From positions 1-35,473 of IMG/VR virus record IMGVR_UViG_3300046536_000267: DNA of 35,473 bases. One strand, written 5' to 3'. This DNA is from a virus. The notes beneath the pieces are model-generated. The model made no database searches and was not told where the DNA came from. It saw only the letters and a list, made by a program, of their open reading frames with translations. This document shows, one piece after another, positions 6,067 through 12,391 of this stretch. Position numbers and translations under genes: made by a program. The stretch's first letter is position 1, and the number at the start of each line of letters is the position of its first letter.

Positions 6067-6128
6067 TGCATTTTCAAAATGCAGGTTCCACGTGGAACGT
6101 ATAGAGCACCCGCCTGGTGAGCGGGTGC
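6067..6128. promoter_or_regulatory. Three consecutive perfect inverted repeats
   Basis: TGCATTTT-C-AAAATGCA (6067-6083), the palindrome GTTCCACGTGGAAC (6085-6098) and GCACCCGC-N7-GCGGGTGC (6106-6128) follow each other almost without gap, just upstream of the 5732-6049 gene. The third is an anticodon-arm-like hairpin (7-nt loop CTGGTGA) preceded by ATAGA. They may be operators for the downstream gene, accessory sites of the attP region, or, for the third, a terminator of plus-strand readthrough. Confidence 0.55.
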
Positions 6129-6141
6129 CGCTGGCGGTTTG

Positions 6142-6410
6142 GTTTGTGTGCAGTTTGTATGCGTACTCGACGTGATGGGCGGTTGCGAGAATGGAACGAC
6201 CGGAAGAGAAATGCAGAAATAGCTAAGTAAATGCGGAGTTGTATACATCCATCGTCGCGCGTGGAATCCCGGCAGCTGCTTAGGAGGCGGGTGCTCTATC
6301 CGCTGAGCTACGGGCGCAAATGGTTGCATGATTAGGAGTTGTCGCTTTTGATCAACCGTGGCCTGAATTTGGTTTTGCTGTTTGTGTGCAGTTTGTGTGC
6401 GTTCTCGACG
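6142..6410. repeat. 31-bp direct repeats flanking the tRNA-like site (putative integrase arm sites)
   Basis: The segments 6142-6172 and 6380-6410 match over 31 bp with two mismatches, in the same orientation. Each contains two tandem copies of a GTTTGTGTGC-like unit. The right copy lies inside the integrase C-terminal codons (the HKLHTN region). They flank the tRNA-like core at 6278-6317 at roughly 105 and 63 bp, the arrangement expected for arm-type sites around a core in attP. Confidence 0.65.
6278..6317 (-). other. 5' half of a tRNA-Arg(CCU)-like gene, probable attP core
   Basis: Read on the minus strand from 6317: acceptor 5' strand GCGCCCG, TA, D-stem GCTC, 8-nt D-loop AGCGGATA, D-stem GAGC, A, anticodon stem CCCGC, loop CTCCTAA (anticodon CCU). 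After GC the sequence stops matching: no GCGGG partner strand, T-arm or acceptor 3' strand follows. It cannot be a working tRNA. It lies 15 bp after the integrase stop codon, between 31-bp direct repeats. The likely reading is that it is the attP core, identical to part of a host tRNA-Arg gene up to the anticodon loop. Confidence 0.65.
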
Positions 6411-7738
6411 GATTTGCCACCGACTGCCTGGCGGAGTGTAGCAGCGGCGGCGGCGGCGGCTTCCGCATCGGCCTTCCGCTTGGCGTCGTACGCCTGCTGT
6501 GCGGTGCGCGCGCTCCCGGCCTCGACGTGCAGGTACGTGGCGGTCTGCGCGATGGTGGTGTGCCCGAGCCGGAGGCGGATCTGGTCGAGGTTCCACTGCC
6601 CACTTTCGAGCCAGCGACACGCCGCCTCGTGGCGGATGTCGTGGATGTGTTTGTTGATGTCCCGCAGCTGCGCCCGGGTCGCCGCGTCGTAGTCGCCCTT
6701 CTCGGTCCACACCGGCTCGATGCGGCAGGCGCGCAGGAGCGTCGTCGCCCAGGCTTTCTTCACGCTCTTGAGGCGGTCGCCGTAGGCATCGCCGAAGACG
6801 TAGGCGGTCAGCTTGAACTTCTTCCCGGCCGGGTCCAGCTGGCGCGCGAGCAGCAGCGGGTCGAGCACGTCGGAGATGTCGATCTTGCGCTCGCCGGTCT
6901 TGCCCGCGCCGACCTCCACGCCGCGGATGTGGATCGTCTTCGTGTCGAAGTGCACATCCTTCCACTGAAGCGCGAGCAGTTCGCCGACGCGCGCGCCGGT
7001 TTCCATCAACGCCGTGAGCAGGCCGACGAAGCGGGCGCCGTCCATCCGGAGCTCCGTCGCGGCTTCGAGAATGTCATCCCACAGCGAGCCGAGGAACCGT
7101 TCACGCCGCTGCGTCGATTGGCTGCGGCCGACCTTCTTCAGCATCGCCGGCGGCGAGTCGGTGAGAATGTCGCGCTCGATGTGGTCGTGCCACCGGGCCC
7201 AGGACCACAGCTGCCCGAGCACGGTGCGGATCTTGTTCCACGTGCTCGCGGACAGTTCCTCCTGCTCCGCGCGAAATTCGATGAGGTCTTCGAGCGTGAT
7301 GTCGGCCATGACGCGGGCGCCGAGGCGATCGCCGTCCACCTCGGTGCGGCACAACCGCTTCAGGTGCGCGCGGTCATTCGCTTTCGAGTTGTCGGCTTTC
7401 TCGGCATCCTTGTCGATACAGATGCGCGCGAAGGCCTCCGCGACCACATCGAGCGTTTGACCTGGCTGCGTGGTCTTCGGCGGCGGCGGCGGTCGATGGG
7501 CTTTCGCTCGTGCATACGTGCCCAGGCGAATCGCCTTGACCACATCGAGCGCGATGTTCTCGGCGTCGGCCTTCGTTTCGAGCGGTTCCGGCCGCGCGAG
7601 CACCACGGCCACATGGCGGGTCAGGTTCGGCGCGTAGGGTGTGCCACCCCACCGAATCTGTTTCAAGTACCACGGATGGCTGCACTTCGGCCACTTGACC
7701 TCCGCGCACGCGCATCGCTTCGTGACGAGTGAGGTCAT
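6332..7738 (-). CDS. int: Tyrosine site-specific integrase
   Basis: 468 aa. A Cys/His N-terminus (C9, C11, C19, H21 followed by W23) resembles the small zinc-like leader of many phage integrases. A SAM-like/core-binding domain spans about 95-185. The catalytic domain holds R250 (ETGARVGELLAL), H366-x-x-R369 (HDIRHEAACRWL), H393 (LGHTT) and the nucleophile Y402 (TYLH). It should catalyse integration and excision between attP and a host attB. The tRNA-like attP lies directly after the stop codon, which fits. An Ala/Lys-rich tail follows Y402, and its codons contain one of the 31-bp arm repeats. The start at 7738 overlaps the RHH gene by ATGA. Confidence 0.97.
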   Translation of the reverse strand: MTSLVTKRCACAEVKWPKCSHPWYLKQIRWGGTPYAPNLTRHVAVVLARPEPLETKADAENIALDVVKAIRLGTYARAKAHRPPPPPKTTQPGQTLDVVAEAFARICIDKDAEKADNSKANDRAHLKRLCRTEVDGDRLGARVMADITLEDLIEFRAEQEELSASTWNKIRTVLGQLWSWARWHDHIERDILTDSPPAMLKKVGRSQSTQRRERFLGSLWDDILEAATELRMDGARFVGLLTALMETGARVGELLALQWKDVHFDTKTIHIRGVEVGAGKTGERKIDISDVLDPLLLARQLDPAGKKFKLTAYVFGDAYGDRLKSVKKAWATTLLRACRIEPVWTEKGDYDAATRAQLRDINKHIHDIRHEAACRWLESGQWNLDQIRLRLGHTTIAQTATYLHVEAGSARTAQQAYDAKRKADAEAAAAAAATLRQAVGGKSVENAHKLHTNSKTKFRPRLIKSDNS

Positions 7739-7989
7739 CGGCGTGCACCCTGAAGCGCGACTTCGGCAGCCGCGCGCACGAAGCCAGCCGTCTTGAGTTT
7801 CTTTTCAATCGAGGCCAGCGAGTCCGGCCGGGTCTGGAGCCAGAGCGCGAGCGCCAGTTCGATTTGCCGATTGATCGGGATGCCCTCGCGTTCCTTGATG
7901 GCGTCCAGCTGCGCCTTCAGGTCCGTGTCCATCGTGATGCCCATCGCCTTTTGTGTGTCCCGCCTGCGAATCGGTGCTTTGTTTTTCAT
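7735..7989 (-). CDS. Ribbon-helix-helix-like DNA-binding protein
   Basis: 84 aa from ATG 7989, which excludes the long upstream extension. A strand-like AMGITMD is followed by helices DLKAQLDAIKEREG and PINRQIELALALWLQ, the layout of MetJ/Arc/CopG proteins. A C-terminal helix extends it. It is cotranscribed with the integrase (ATGA overlap), and inverted repeats stand directly upstream (7993-8032). It could therefore regulate its own expression and the integrase's, or act as a directionality factor. No ribosome site is obvious before the ATG. Confidence 0.75.
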   Translation of the reverse strand: MKNKAPIRRRDTQKAMGITMDTDLKAQLDAIKEREGIPINRQIELALALWLQTRPDSLASIEKKLKTAGFVRAAAEVALQGARR

Positions 7990-7992
7990 GTA

Positions 7993-8032
7993 TAGAAGCG
8001 TATATGGAACTTCTAGAAATGTCTCGACATTT
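7993..8032. promoter_or_regulatory. Two inverted repeats before the RHH/integrase genes
   Basis: TAGAAG (7993-7998) pairs with CTTCTA (8010-8015) across 11 nt, and AAATGTC-TC-GACATTT (8017-8032) is a perfect 7-bp inverted repeat. Both lie in the AT-rich gap between the HTH gene stop (8031) and the RHH start (7989). They are good candidates for the operator of the RHH protein; no T-tract supports a terminator. Confidence 0.5.
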
Positions 8033-8318
8033 ATTTTGCCCCAGGTTTGCGGCCGCGCCGCGCGAAGGTCAGCGGTTGCGGGTCGCCCACGAGCTCGGGC
8101 GCGTCGGGATTCACCACGGTCGGTATGCTCAAGCTGACCATCCAGGCCATGAGCCAGCTGTCGAGAATCCGGATGTCGTTCCGCGTGCCGAGCCGAGACG
8201 CGCGCAGCCGGCCGCGCTGGATGTTCTCGTAGATCAACCGCGTCGAGCATTTCGCCCGAGCCGCGGCCTCTTTCACCGTCAACCATTCCGCCGTTGCGAT
8301 CTGCGGTTCTGCGTTCAT
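8031..8318 (-). CDS. Helix-turn-helix (HTH_17/excisionase-type) protein
   Basis: 95 aa, ATG 8318, ATGA overlap. Residues 11-45 (EWLTVKEAAARAKCSTRLIY, then a wing with RLRASRLG) form the MerR-like winged HTH typical of excisionase and AlpA-type proteins. R50-I51 with L52 complete the wing. A Pro-rich segment and a basic tail (ARRGRKPGAK) follow. Its place two genes upstream of the integrase makes an excisionase (xis) role plausible, though DNA-binding regulators share this fold. Confidence 0.8.
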   Translation of the reverse strand: MNAEPQIATAEWLTVKEAAARAKCSTRLIYENIQRGRLRASRLGTRNDIRILDSWLMAWMVSLSIPTVVNPDAPELVGDPQPLTFARRGRKPGAK

Positions 8319-8503
8319 CGAGGCCTCACGTTCGTCACGAGCACCGAGCGGCTGGCCATGCCCACACCGTCGATGGGTTTGATGAGCACGACGAGGCGCC
8401 CTTCCGGTGTCGGCTCGCGGAGGACCTGGGCCTCGATGTCGCGCTGGAATTCTCCACCGCGACTCAGGCGGTACCACACCTTGTCGCCAGGCTTCAAGGT
8501 CAT
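8315..8503 (-). CDS. Small SH3/KOW-like protein
   Basis: 62 aa. It begins MTLKPGDKVWYRLSRGGEFQ and continues with VLREPTPEGRLVVLIK, the look of a small beta-barrel that opens with a PGDxVxY turn, as in KOW or SH3-like folds. The function is unknown. It is coupled on both sides by ATGA overlaps. Confidence 0.7.
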   Translation of the reverse strand: MTLKPGDKVWYRLSRGGEFQRDIEAQVLREPTPEGRLVVLIKPIDGVGMASRSVLVTNVRPR

Positions 8504-8835
8504 CGCTTCGCCGCCTTCCGCGCGGCCGCTCGGTTCTCCGCGAGGCGCCGCCCATGCCGTCGCCGGATCTGCGTCGTCGTCGCGTCTTGCTGGCGGGTGA
8601 TCAGCTTCAGCACGGCAGGCGGGAGAATGAACCGCGCCGAGCCCACCGCATTCACCTGCGTCACGAACGCGGTCGGCCCCTCTTCGGTCTTCACGGTCTG
8701 CACCATGAACGAGGTGACGTTCCCGTAGAAGTCGGTTGCCTGCACCACGCTCGGCTGCGTATGGGCGCCGTTCGGCAGTCCGACCAGGCGCGACAACAGC
8801 TTGTCGAATGGGTCCGTCGGCAGTGCGTCACTCAT
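8500..8835 (-). CDS. Hypothetical protein with basic C-terminus
   Basis: 111 aa from ATG 8835 with GGGAGGAACGGGC upstream, so the longer frame is rejected. The N-terminal half is mixed alpha/beta, with TDFYGNVTSFMVQTVKTEEG. The last 30 residues are strongly basic (TTTQIRRRHGRRLAENRAAA, then RKAAKR), suggesting nucleic-acid contact. No family is recognised. Confidence 0.7.
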   Translation of the reverse strand: MSDALPTDPFDKLLSRLVGLPNGAHTQPSVVQATDFYGNVTSFMVQTVKTEEGPTAFVTQVNAVGSARFILPPAVLKLITRQQDATTTQIRRRHGRRLAENRAAARKAAKR

Positions 8836-9026
8836 GCCCGTTCCTCCCTGCTCACCACCGGCTGTGATCGGCCTGACCGCTGACCGCCTGCCGTGAGCGG
8901 ATTCCTGGCGAGGCGCGCAGCGGCCGCGCGCACGCGCAGCGGCACCAGGCCACGCCGCAGCTGGCGACACTGCCACTCGGTGAGCAGCATCCAGCACTGG
9001 CACGCGCGCGGCGTCCGTCTACCCAC
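8832..9026 (-). CDS. Small Arg-rich protein
   Basis: 64 aa from GTG 9026, with AGAGGAACC just upstream and an ATGA overlap at its end. It is rich in Arg and Trp (CQCWMLLTEWQCRQLRRGLV) and carries a CxC plus a third Cys. No family is recognised. It is real by spacing, but the sequence is low in conserved features. Confidence 0.55.
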   Translation of the reverse strand: MGRRTPRACQCWMLLTEWQCRQLRRGLVPLRVRAAAARLARNPLTAGGQRSGRSQPVVSREERA

Positions 9027-9294
9027 GGTTCCTCTTCCGTGTGTTCCGCCGCGCGTGTTCCGCCTCGCAGATTTGCGCCACGGTGCGCCCACAGGCCTGC
9101 TCGAGCCGGGTGATCGTGTCGGCCCACACGTCGGGACAGTCCACGTACTGTTCGAGCAAGCAGACGAGTTCTTCCACGTCGCGCACTCGAATCGAGATCA
9201 CAGGTTCGTCGTCGGCCGCGCGCGTGGCCGTATGGCAGGTCGCGCACCGTTCGATGCCGACACCGTCGCGATAGCGGTCGCCTTTGCGAATCAT
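9019..9294 (-). CDS. Hypothetical protein with a CxxC motif
   Basis: 91 aa. ERCATCHTA near residue 15 is a CxxCH motif. The middle (EPVISIRVRDVEELVCLLEQ) is alpha/beta, and the C-terminus is basic (EAEHARRNTRKRNRG). There is no signal peptide, so the CxxCH is unlikely to be a haem c site and more likely binds metal. It is not recognised. It overlaps the next gene by 8 nt. Confidence 0.7.
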   Translation of the reverse strand: MIRKGDRYRDGVGIERCATCHTATRAADDEPVISIRVRDVEELVCLLEQYVDCPDVWADTITRLEQACGRTVAQICEAEHARRNTRKRNRG

Positions 9295-9299
9295 TGGTT

Positions 9300-9443
9300 T
9301 CAGTACGGAAACAGGATCGAAGCGAACCAGCAGGCGAGGCCCGCCGCGACCATGTTCACGCGCTCATCTTTGGGCACGTTGAAGACCGCCAACAATTCGC
9401 AGAGAAACGCGAGCACCATCAGGACGAGCTTGGCCGATGTCAT
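9300..9443 (-). CDS. Two-span small membrane protein
   Basis: 47 aa from ATG 9443, with GAGGA 4 nt upstream. Helix 1 is LVLMVLAFLCELLAVF, followed by a short charged turn (NVPKDERVN), then helix 2 MVAAGLACWFASILF. This hairpin with RVNxVAxGLAxW is a common tiny phage membrane protein of unknown function. It could be a holin-like or accessory lysis protein, but its place next to the integration genes does not support that specifically. Confidence 0.75.
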   Translation of the reverse strand: MTSAKLVLMVLAFLCELLAVFNVPKDERVNMVAAGLACWFASILFPY

Positions 9444-9509
9444 CGTGTCCTCGCTTTCATGGAGTAAGATCCGTTCCCGCTCCAACCGTTCACCTGAAAG
9501 GATTTCCTC

Positions 9510-9884
9510 ATGCCCTCGAAACTTGTGATGATGTCGTGGAACGACGACTCTCCCCTCGGTCCGTCGAACGCACTGCCGACGCCGCCGATGTATCCATCGG
9601 GCGGGTTCCCAGTCGCACCCGGCTATCCGTCAGGCGGGTTCCCCGTCGCACCCGGCCATCCATCAGGCGGGTTCCCGATTGCGCCTGGCCTGCCGATCAC
9701 GCTGCCCGTCTTCCCGTACGATCCGACCCTCGAACCGACGCCGCCCATCGCCGGGACGACGCCGCCGCCGCCGACCACGAAACCCATCGAGCCGGGCGCG
9801 CGCTTCATCGTGAAGTGGCTCGCCTGCGTCGGCCTCATCTTGGTGCCGGACAACACGCTGCCGCCGACCGCGACCCCGAAGTAG
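9510..9884 (+). CDS. Pro/Gly-repeat protein on the plus strand
   Basis: 124 aa, ATG 9510 with AAAGGA 8 nt upstream. Residues 28-60 are three tandem 11-residue repeats of the form YPSGGFPVAPG. A Pro/Thr-rich linker (TPPIAGTTPPPPTTKPIEPG) and a C-terminal domain RFIVKWLACVGLILVPDNTL follow. Similar Pro-rich proteins with a final aromatic segment occur in metagenomic phages, with no known function. It is one of only three plus-strand genes, diverges from the membrane-protein gene at 9443, and faces the minus-strand gene at 9955. Separate regulation from the rest of the phage is likely. A virion or surface role is possible. Confidence 0.8.
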   Translation: MPSKLVMMSWNDDSPLGPSNALPTPPMYPSGGFPVAPGYPSGGFPVAPGHPSGGFPIAPGLPITLPVFPYDPTLEPTPPIAGTTPPPPTTKPIEPGARFIVKWLACVGLILVPDNTLPPTATPK

Positions 9885-9913
9885 ATCGCCGATCACAGTG
9901 GCCACCACAGTCG

Positions 9914-9935
9914 GGCGAGCTTCGAGATGCTCGCC
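9914..9935. terminator. Hairpin between convergent genes, possible bidirectional terminator
   Basis: GGCGAGC (9914-9920) and GCTCGCC (9929-9935) form a perfect 7-bp stem with an 8-nt loop, 30 nt after the plus-strand stop at 9884 and 20 nt after the minus-strand stop at 9955. There is no long T-run on either side, so the call rests on position and stem. Confidence 0.45.
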
Positions 9936-9954
9936 TGGCTGGTATTTCAGGGGC

Positions 9955-10173
9955 TCACACACCGTCGTCCTCTCGGTCCAGTAGCAAGCGGAGGCCTCGC
10001 CGCAGTTCGCGCGCTTCGACCAGCAGCTCACGGAGCTCCGCGCGCACCTTCGGCCCGTCCAGGTCCTCGACCAGCCCACGGATTTCGGCGTCGTTGTCCG
10101 CGTCCCACGTGAGTCCAGCCTTGACCCAGACCGTTCGCAGGTAGTGAATTAGCAGCTGCGCGGGTTCGTTCAT
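9955..10173 (-). CDS. Small acidic helical protein
   Basis: 72 aa, mostly helical, with charged heptad-like stretches (VRAELRELLVEARELRRGLR). No family is recognised. It is the last gene of the 13647-9955 unit and overlaps the gene before it by ATGA. Confidence 0.7.
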   Translation of the reverse strand: MNEPAQLLIHYLRTVWVKAGLTWDADNDAEIRGLVEDLDGPKVRAELRELLVEARELRRGLRLLLDREDDGV

Positions 10174-10385
10174 TCTCGTTCGACCACAATCTGCGCCTCG
10201 GGCAACGTCGTGATCAGGTTCACGCGATGCCCGCGCGCTGGATAGAGTGTCACCGTCGTGCCGCCGTCCACCGTCGAGATAATCCCGACGCCGCGCAGCT
10301 GGTTGCTGATGTCCTGGCCATCGAGCACCACGGCGCTGTCGCGCGCGGTGGCGGTCAGGTACATGGCGATCGTGTGGTCCTTCAT
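10170..10385 (-). CDS. Small beta-rich hypothetical protein
   Basis: 71 aa from ATG 10385 (ATGA overlap). Strand-like segments alternate (HTIAMYLTATARDSAVVLDG, GTTVTLYPA, EAQIVVERE). The pattern VVLDGQDISNQLRGVGIIST is reminiscent of phage proteins with an I(S)xxLxGVxI segment, but no function is known. The long upstream frame to 11171 is a shadow of the next two genes. Confidence 0.72.
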   Translation of the reverse strand: MKDHTIAMYLTATARDSAVVLDGQDISNQLRGVGIISTVDGGTTVTLYPARGHRVNLITTLPEAQIVVERE

Positions 10386-10825
10386 TTCCCGTCGCTCAGC
10401 TGGAGTTGCGCCGGCAGTCTGCCGGTCTTGTACGCGGCACCGATCAGCGGCTTCGCCAACTCCGCCATCGTCATATCGTTCGGCATCACGATGTAGCCGA
10501 GAAACTCTTCCTCGAAGCTGGCGATCTGGTTCTCCACCGCTTCGAGCTTCGCCTTGATCACCAGGAGCAGCGCCCGCCACTTCTGCCGTTCCTGTTGGTC
10601 GAGGCGCTCGGCGCGTTTGAATATTTTCGGGTCGGGCAGGTTGACCACGAACCGCACGATGCGGTCGTGCAATCGGAACTGCACACGTGCTTGCAGGATG
10701 TCGTGGTCCACCGCCGTGCCGAATTGCGCGGCCTTGTGGCGTCCGAGCAGCCGTTCGATTTCCGCCCGGGTCTGCACCACCGGCACCTTCGTGTCCTGCG
10801 CGAAGCGGCGCGGCCGCGAGGTCAT
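10382..10825 (-). CDS. Conserved phage protein (KVPV...AEIERLL family)
   Basis: 147 aa. TKVPVVQTRAEIERLLGRHK leads into RFVVNLPDP, then RQKWRALLLVIKAKLEAVEN, then FEEEFLGYIVMPNDMT. This combination is well conserved in phages and integrated elements of many bacteria, but I know of no established function. A central long helix is flanked by a beta domain. It sits in the early-middle region near RusA, so a role in DNA metabolism is possible. Confidence 0.82.
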   Translation of the reverse strand: MTSRPRRFAQDTKVPVVQTRAEIERLLGRHKAAQFGTAVDHDILQARVQFRLHDRIVRFVVNLPDPKIFKRAERLDQQERQKWRALLLVIKAKLEAVENQIASFEEEFLGYIVMPNDMTMAELAKPLIGAAYKTGRLPAQLQLSDGK

Positions 10826-11325
10826 GCGTGCACCTCCACCGCTGGCGCCTTCGTATCGAGCAGGGACAACTGTTGCGGGTGAAACGTAATGAACCGCTGT
10901 TGGGTGTACCAGTTACAGATGTATTCGAGGTCGTCCGCGCCGACCGGCCCGAAGCTGGCGTAGAAGACGAACCCATAGCCGTCCACGCCTTTCTCGGTGC
11001 GCGCGCGCGGCCGATCGATCGCGACTTCCGAGAACAGGATCTGCGGCTCGCTGCTCTCGGGCAACAGATACACCGCGAGCGATTGGAGGCCTGGCGATAG
11101 GGCAAACTCCACCGCTTTGATTTTCGGTTTCGGTTGACCATCGGACAGGTTGAACAGCAGCGCGTGGACATCCGGATCGAGCGACGACGCGAGCGCCGGC
11201 GTCAGCGGTTGAACGCGCAACGTCAGGTCCACCACTTTGATTTCGGTCCCGTCTTTCGTTTTCTCGACGCGGTGCCCGATGTCATCGAGGTAGCAGCCTA
11301 CGCGGTCGTCATCGAAGAGGCGCAT
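10822..11325 (-). CDS. Hypothetical protein
   Basis: 167 aa from ATG 11325, with AAAGGA upstream. A beta-rich protein: TEIKVVDLTLRVQPLTPALA, KIKAVEFAL, GLQSLAVYLLPE, then GFVFYASFG and a final CNWYTQQRFITFHP. It contains DPDVHALLFNLSDG near residue 50. The layout of repeated strand pairs recalls phage proteins that handle recombination substrates, but nothing is diagnostic. It overlaps the next upstream gene by 28 nt. Confidence 0.7.
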   Translation of the reverse strand: MRLFDDDRVGCYLDDIGHRVEKTKDGTEIKVVDLTLRVQPLTPALASSLDPDVHALLFNLSDGQPKPKIKAVEFALSPGLQSLAVYLLPESSEPQILFSEVAIDRPRARTEKGVDGYGFVFYASFGPVGADDLEYICNWYTQQRFITFHPQQLSLLDTKAPAVEVHA

Positions 11326-11774
11326 CGGTCGGTCCTTTCGTTCACGTCGGCCCACCTGGTGGTAATCCACACCACCGCGCGGCGTCCGGTACTGGTCTGC
11401 CGTTTCACGGCTGCCCCGGTGTGATCGCGGCGAATCACAATCTCGCCCAACTTCCAAAGTTCCCATCGGCGCGGCCGCTCGGAGCTGCCATCCAGCTGCA
11501 ATTCGTGTTGCAGTTCGTCGTCGGTGCGACCGTGACGCGCCCACCGATCAATCGCGCTCTGCACCAGCTGTCGCTGCGCGGCTTTCGATTCCACCACGCT
11601 CACGGCGGCGGCTTCCGATGTCGCGTAGGTGGCCGGGTCGAGCCCGGCCATCAGCAGCGGGACCTCGGCGGCGGCGGCGGCTTCCACCTTGCCCTGTTGC
11701 CCATCGCACCGCAGCTGGTGAAACAGGTCCGCGTCTTCGATGTACTCGCCGCAGAACCGGCACTTCAGGCTCAT
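11298..11774 (-). CDS. Zinc finger plus winged-HTH-like protein
   Basis: 158 aa, ATG 11774 (ATGA overlap). Residues 5-23 form a C-x2-C-x10-H-x3-C zinc finger (CRFCGEYIEDADLFHQLRC). The C-terminal half has a helical segment (QSAIDRWARHGRTDDELQHE), then RPRRWELWKLGEIVIRRD and TSTGRRAVVWI, the pattern of the phage winged helix that ends in (T)xSGRxxxVW. It is probably a DNA-binding regulator or replication accessory. Confidence 0.72.
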   Translation of the reverse strand: MSLKCRFCGEYIEDADLFHQLRCDGQQGKVEAAAAAEVPLLMAGLDPATYATSEAAAVSVVESKAAQRQLVQSAIDRWARHGRTDDELQHELQLDGSSERPRRWELWKLGEIVIRRDHTGAAVKRQTSTGRRAVVWITTRWADVNERTDRCASSMTTA

Positions 11775-12298
11775 GCGCGACTCTCGTCGCCGCTCATGGC
11801 GTCGATGCCTGGATAGCCATCGAACAGGGATGCGGGTGCAGCTGGCACCACGAACGCGCGCGTCCCGGCGGTCGAGGCGATCCGGATGTTCACGTGCGGC
11901 GGCTCGTCCGTCTCCGCATAGAATTTCGCCGCCACGAGTTCGACCACCTGCGAATCGTCCTGCCACGCGACCGAGGTCAGCGCGTCGAGCACCCCGCGCA
12001 GTAACTTGTCGATGTCGGGTGCTTTGAGATGCGCGGCCGGGACGCCGCGTCGTTGATATTTCTTCGGCCGTGGGAGATAGAACGCGACGCTGAGGCGCAC
12101 GGCCCCGACCAACACGAGGCGCTCAGCCTCGGGTAGATCGCCGAGCGCGCGGCTCGCACCTTCGGCCACGAGCTGCGACCAGGACTTCGCACTGCGATTC
12201 GAGTCCGTCACAATCGGAAACTTCATGCCCTTGAGATGAATCGCGCGCATGTTGCCCTTCGGCTGCGCGACCCCATACACCGTGAACGACAACGTCAT
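11771..12298 (-). CDS. rusA: RusA-family Holliday junction resolvase
   Basis: 175 aa. SFTVYGVAQPKGNMRA at the N-terminus, VRLSVAFYLPRPKKY, then APDIDKLLRGVLDALTSVAW and DDSQVVELVAAKFYAETDEP match RusA throughout. The metal-binding carboxylates correspond to D95 and D97 with D114/D115, and K98 follows. RusA cuts four-way junctions as a dimer and in phages resolves recombination or replication intermediates before packaging. The last 40 residues are an extra, Ala/Pro-containing tail. Confidence 0.92.
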   Translation of the reverse strand: MTLSFTVYGVAQPKGNMRAIHLKGMKFPIVTDSNRSAKSWSQLVAEGASRALGDLPEAERLVLVGAVRLSVAFYLPRPKKYQRRGVPAAHLKAPDIDKLLRGVLDALTSVAWQDDSQVVELVAAKFYAETDEPPHVNIRIASTAGTRAFVVPAAPASLFDGYPGIDAMSGDESRA

Positions 12299-12304
12299 CG
12301 CTGC

Positions 12305-12391
12305 TCACTTGTCTGCGGTGCCGTCGTGGGGACGGACTCGGTCGGCCAAGACAGCCAACCGTTCCCAGGCAGTCCGCCCCACGAGCAGCAT
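12305..12391 (-). CDS. Possible 28-aa leader-like gene
   Basis: MLLVGRTAWERLAVLADRVR followed by a short polar tail. The ATG at 12391 overlaps the lipoprotein stop as TAATG, and the stop at 12305 is 6 nt before the RusA start. Such a reinitiation junction on one side and tight spacing on the other make a real small gene plausible. An in-frame ATG at 12406 would give 33 aa. The peptide is one amphipathic helix. No homology can be judged at this size. Confidence 0.4.
   Translation of the reverse strand: MLLVGRTAWERLAVLADRVRPHDGTADK

Noticed and set aside
6100-6140. A tRNA-Thr(GGU)-like anticodon arm on the plus strand
   Set aside because: Only the anticodon stem-loop and a short leader match; D-arm, T-arm and acceptor pairing are absent, so it is not called as a tRNA.
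6042-6965. 307-codon minus-strand frame covering attP and part of int
   Set aside because: It crosses the tRNA-like core, the intergenic repeats and the integrase in a different frame.
6386-7732. 448-codon plus-strand frame opposite the integrase
   Set aside because: The minus frame has all integrase catalytic motifs; the plus product is featureless and Arg/Val/Asp-rich.
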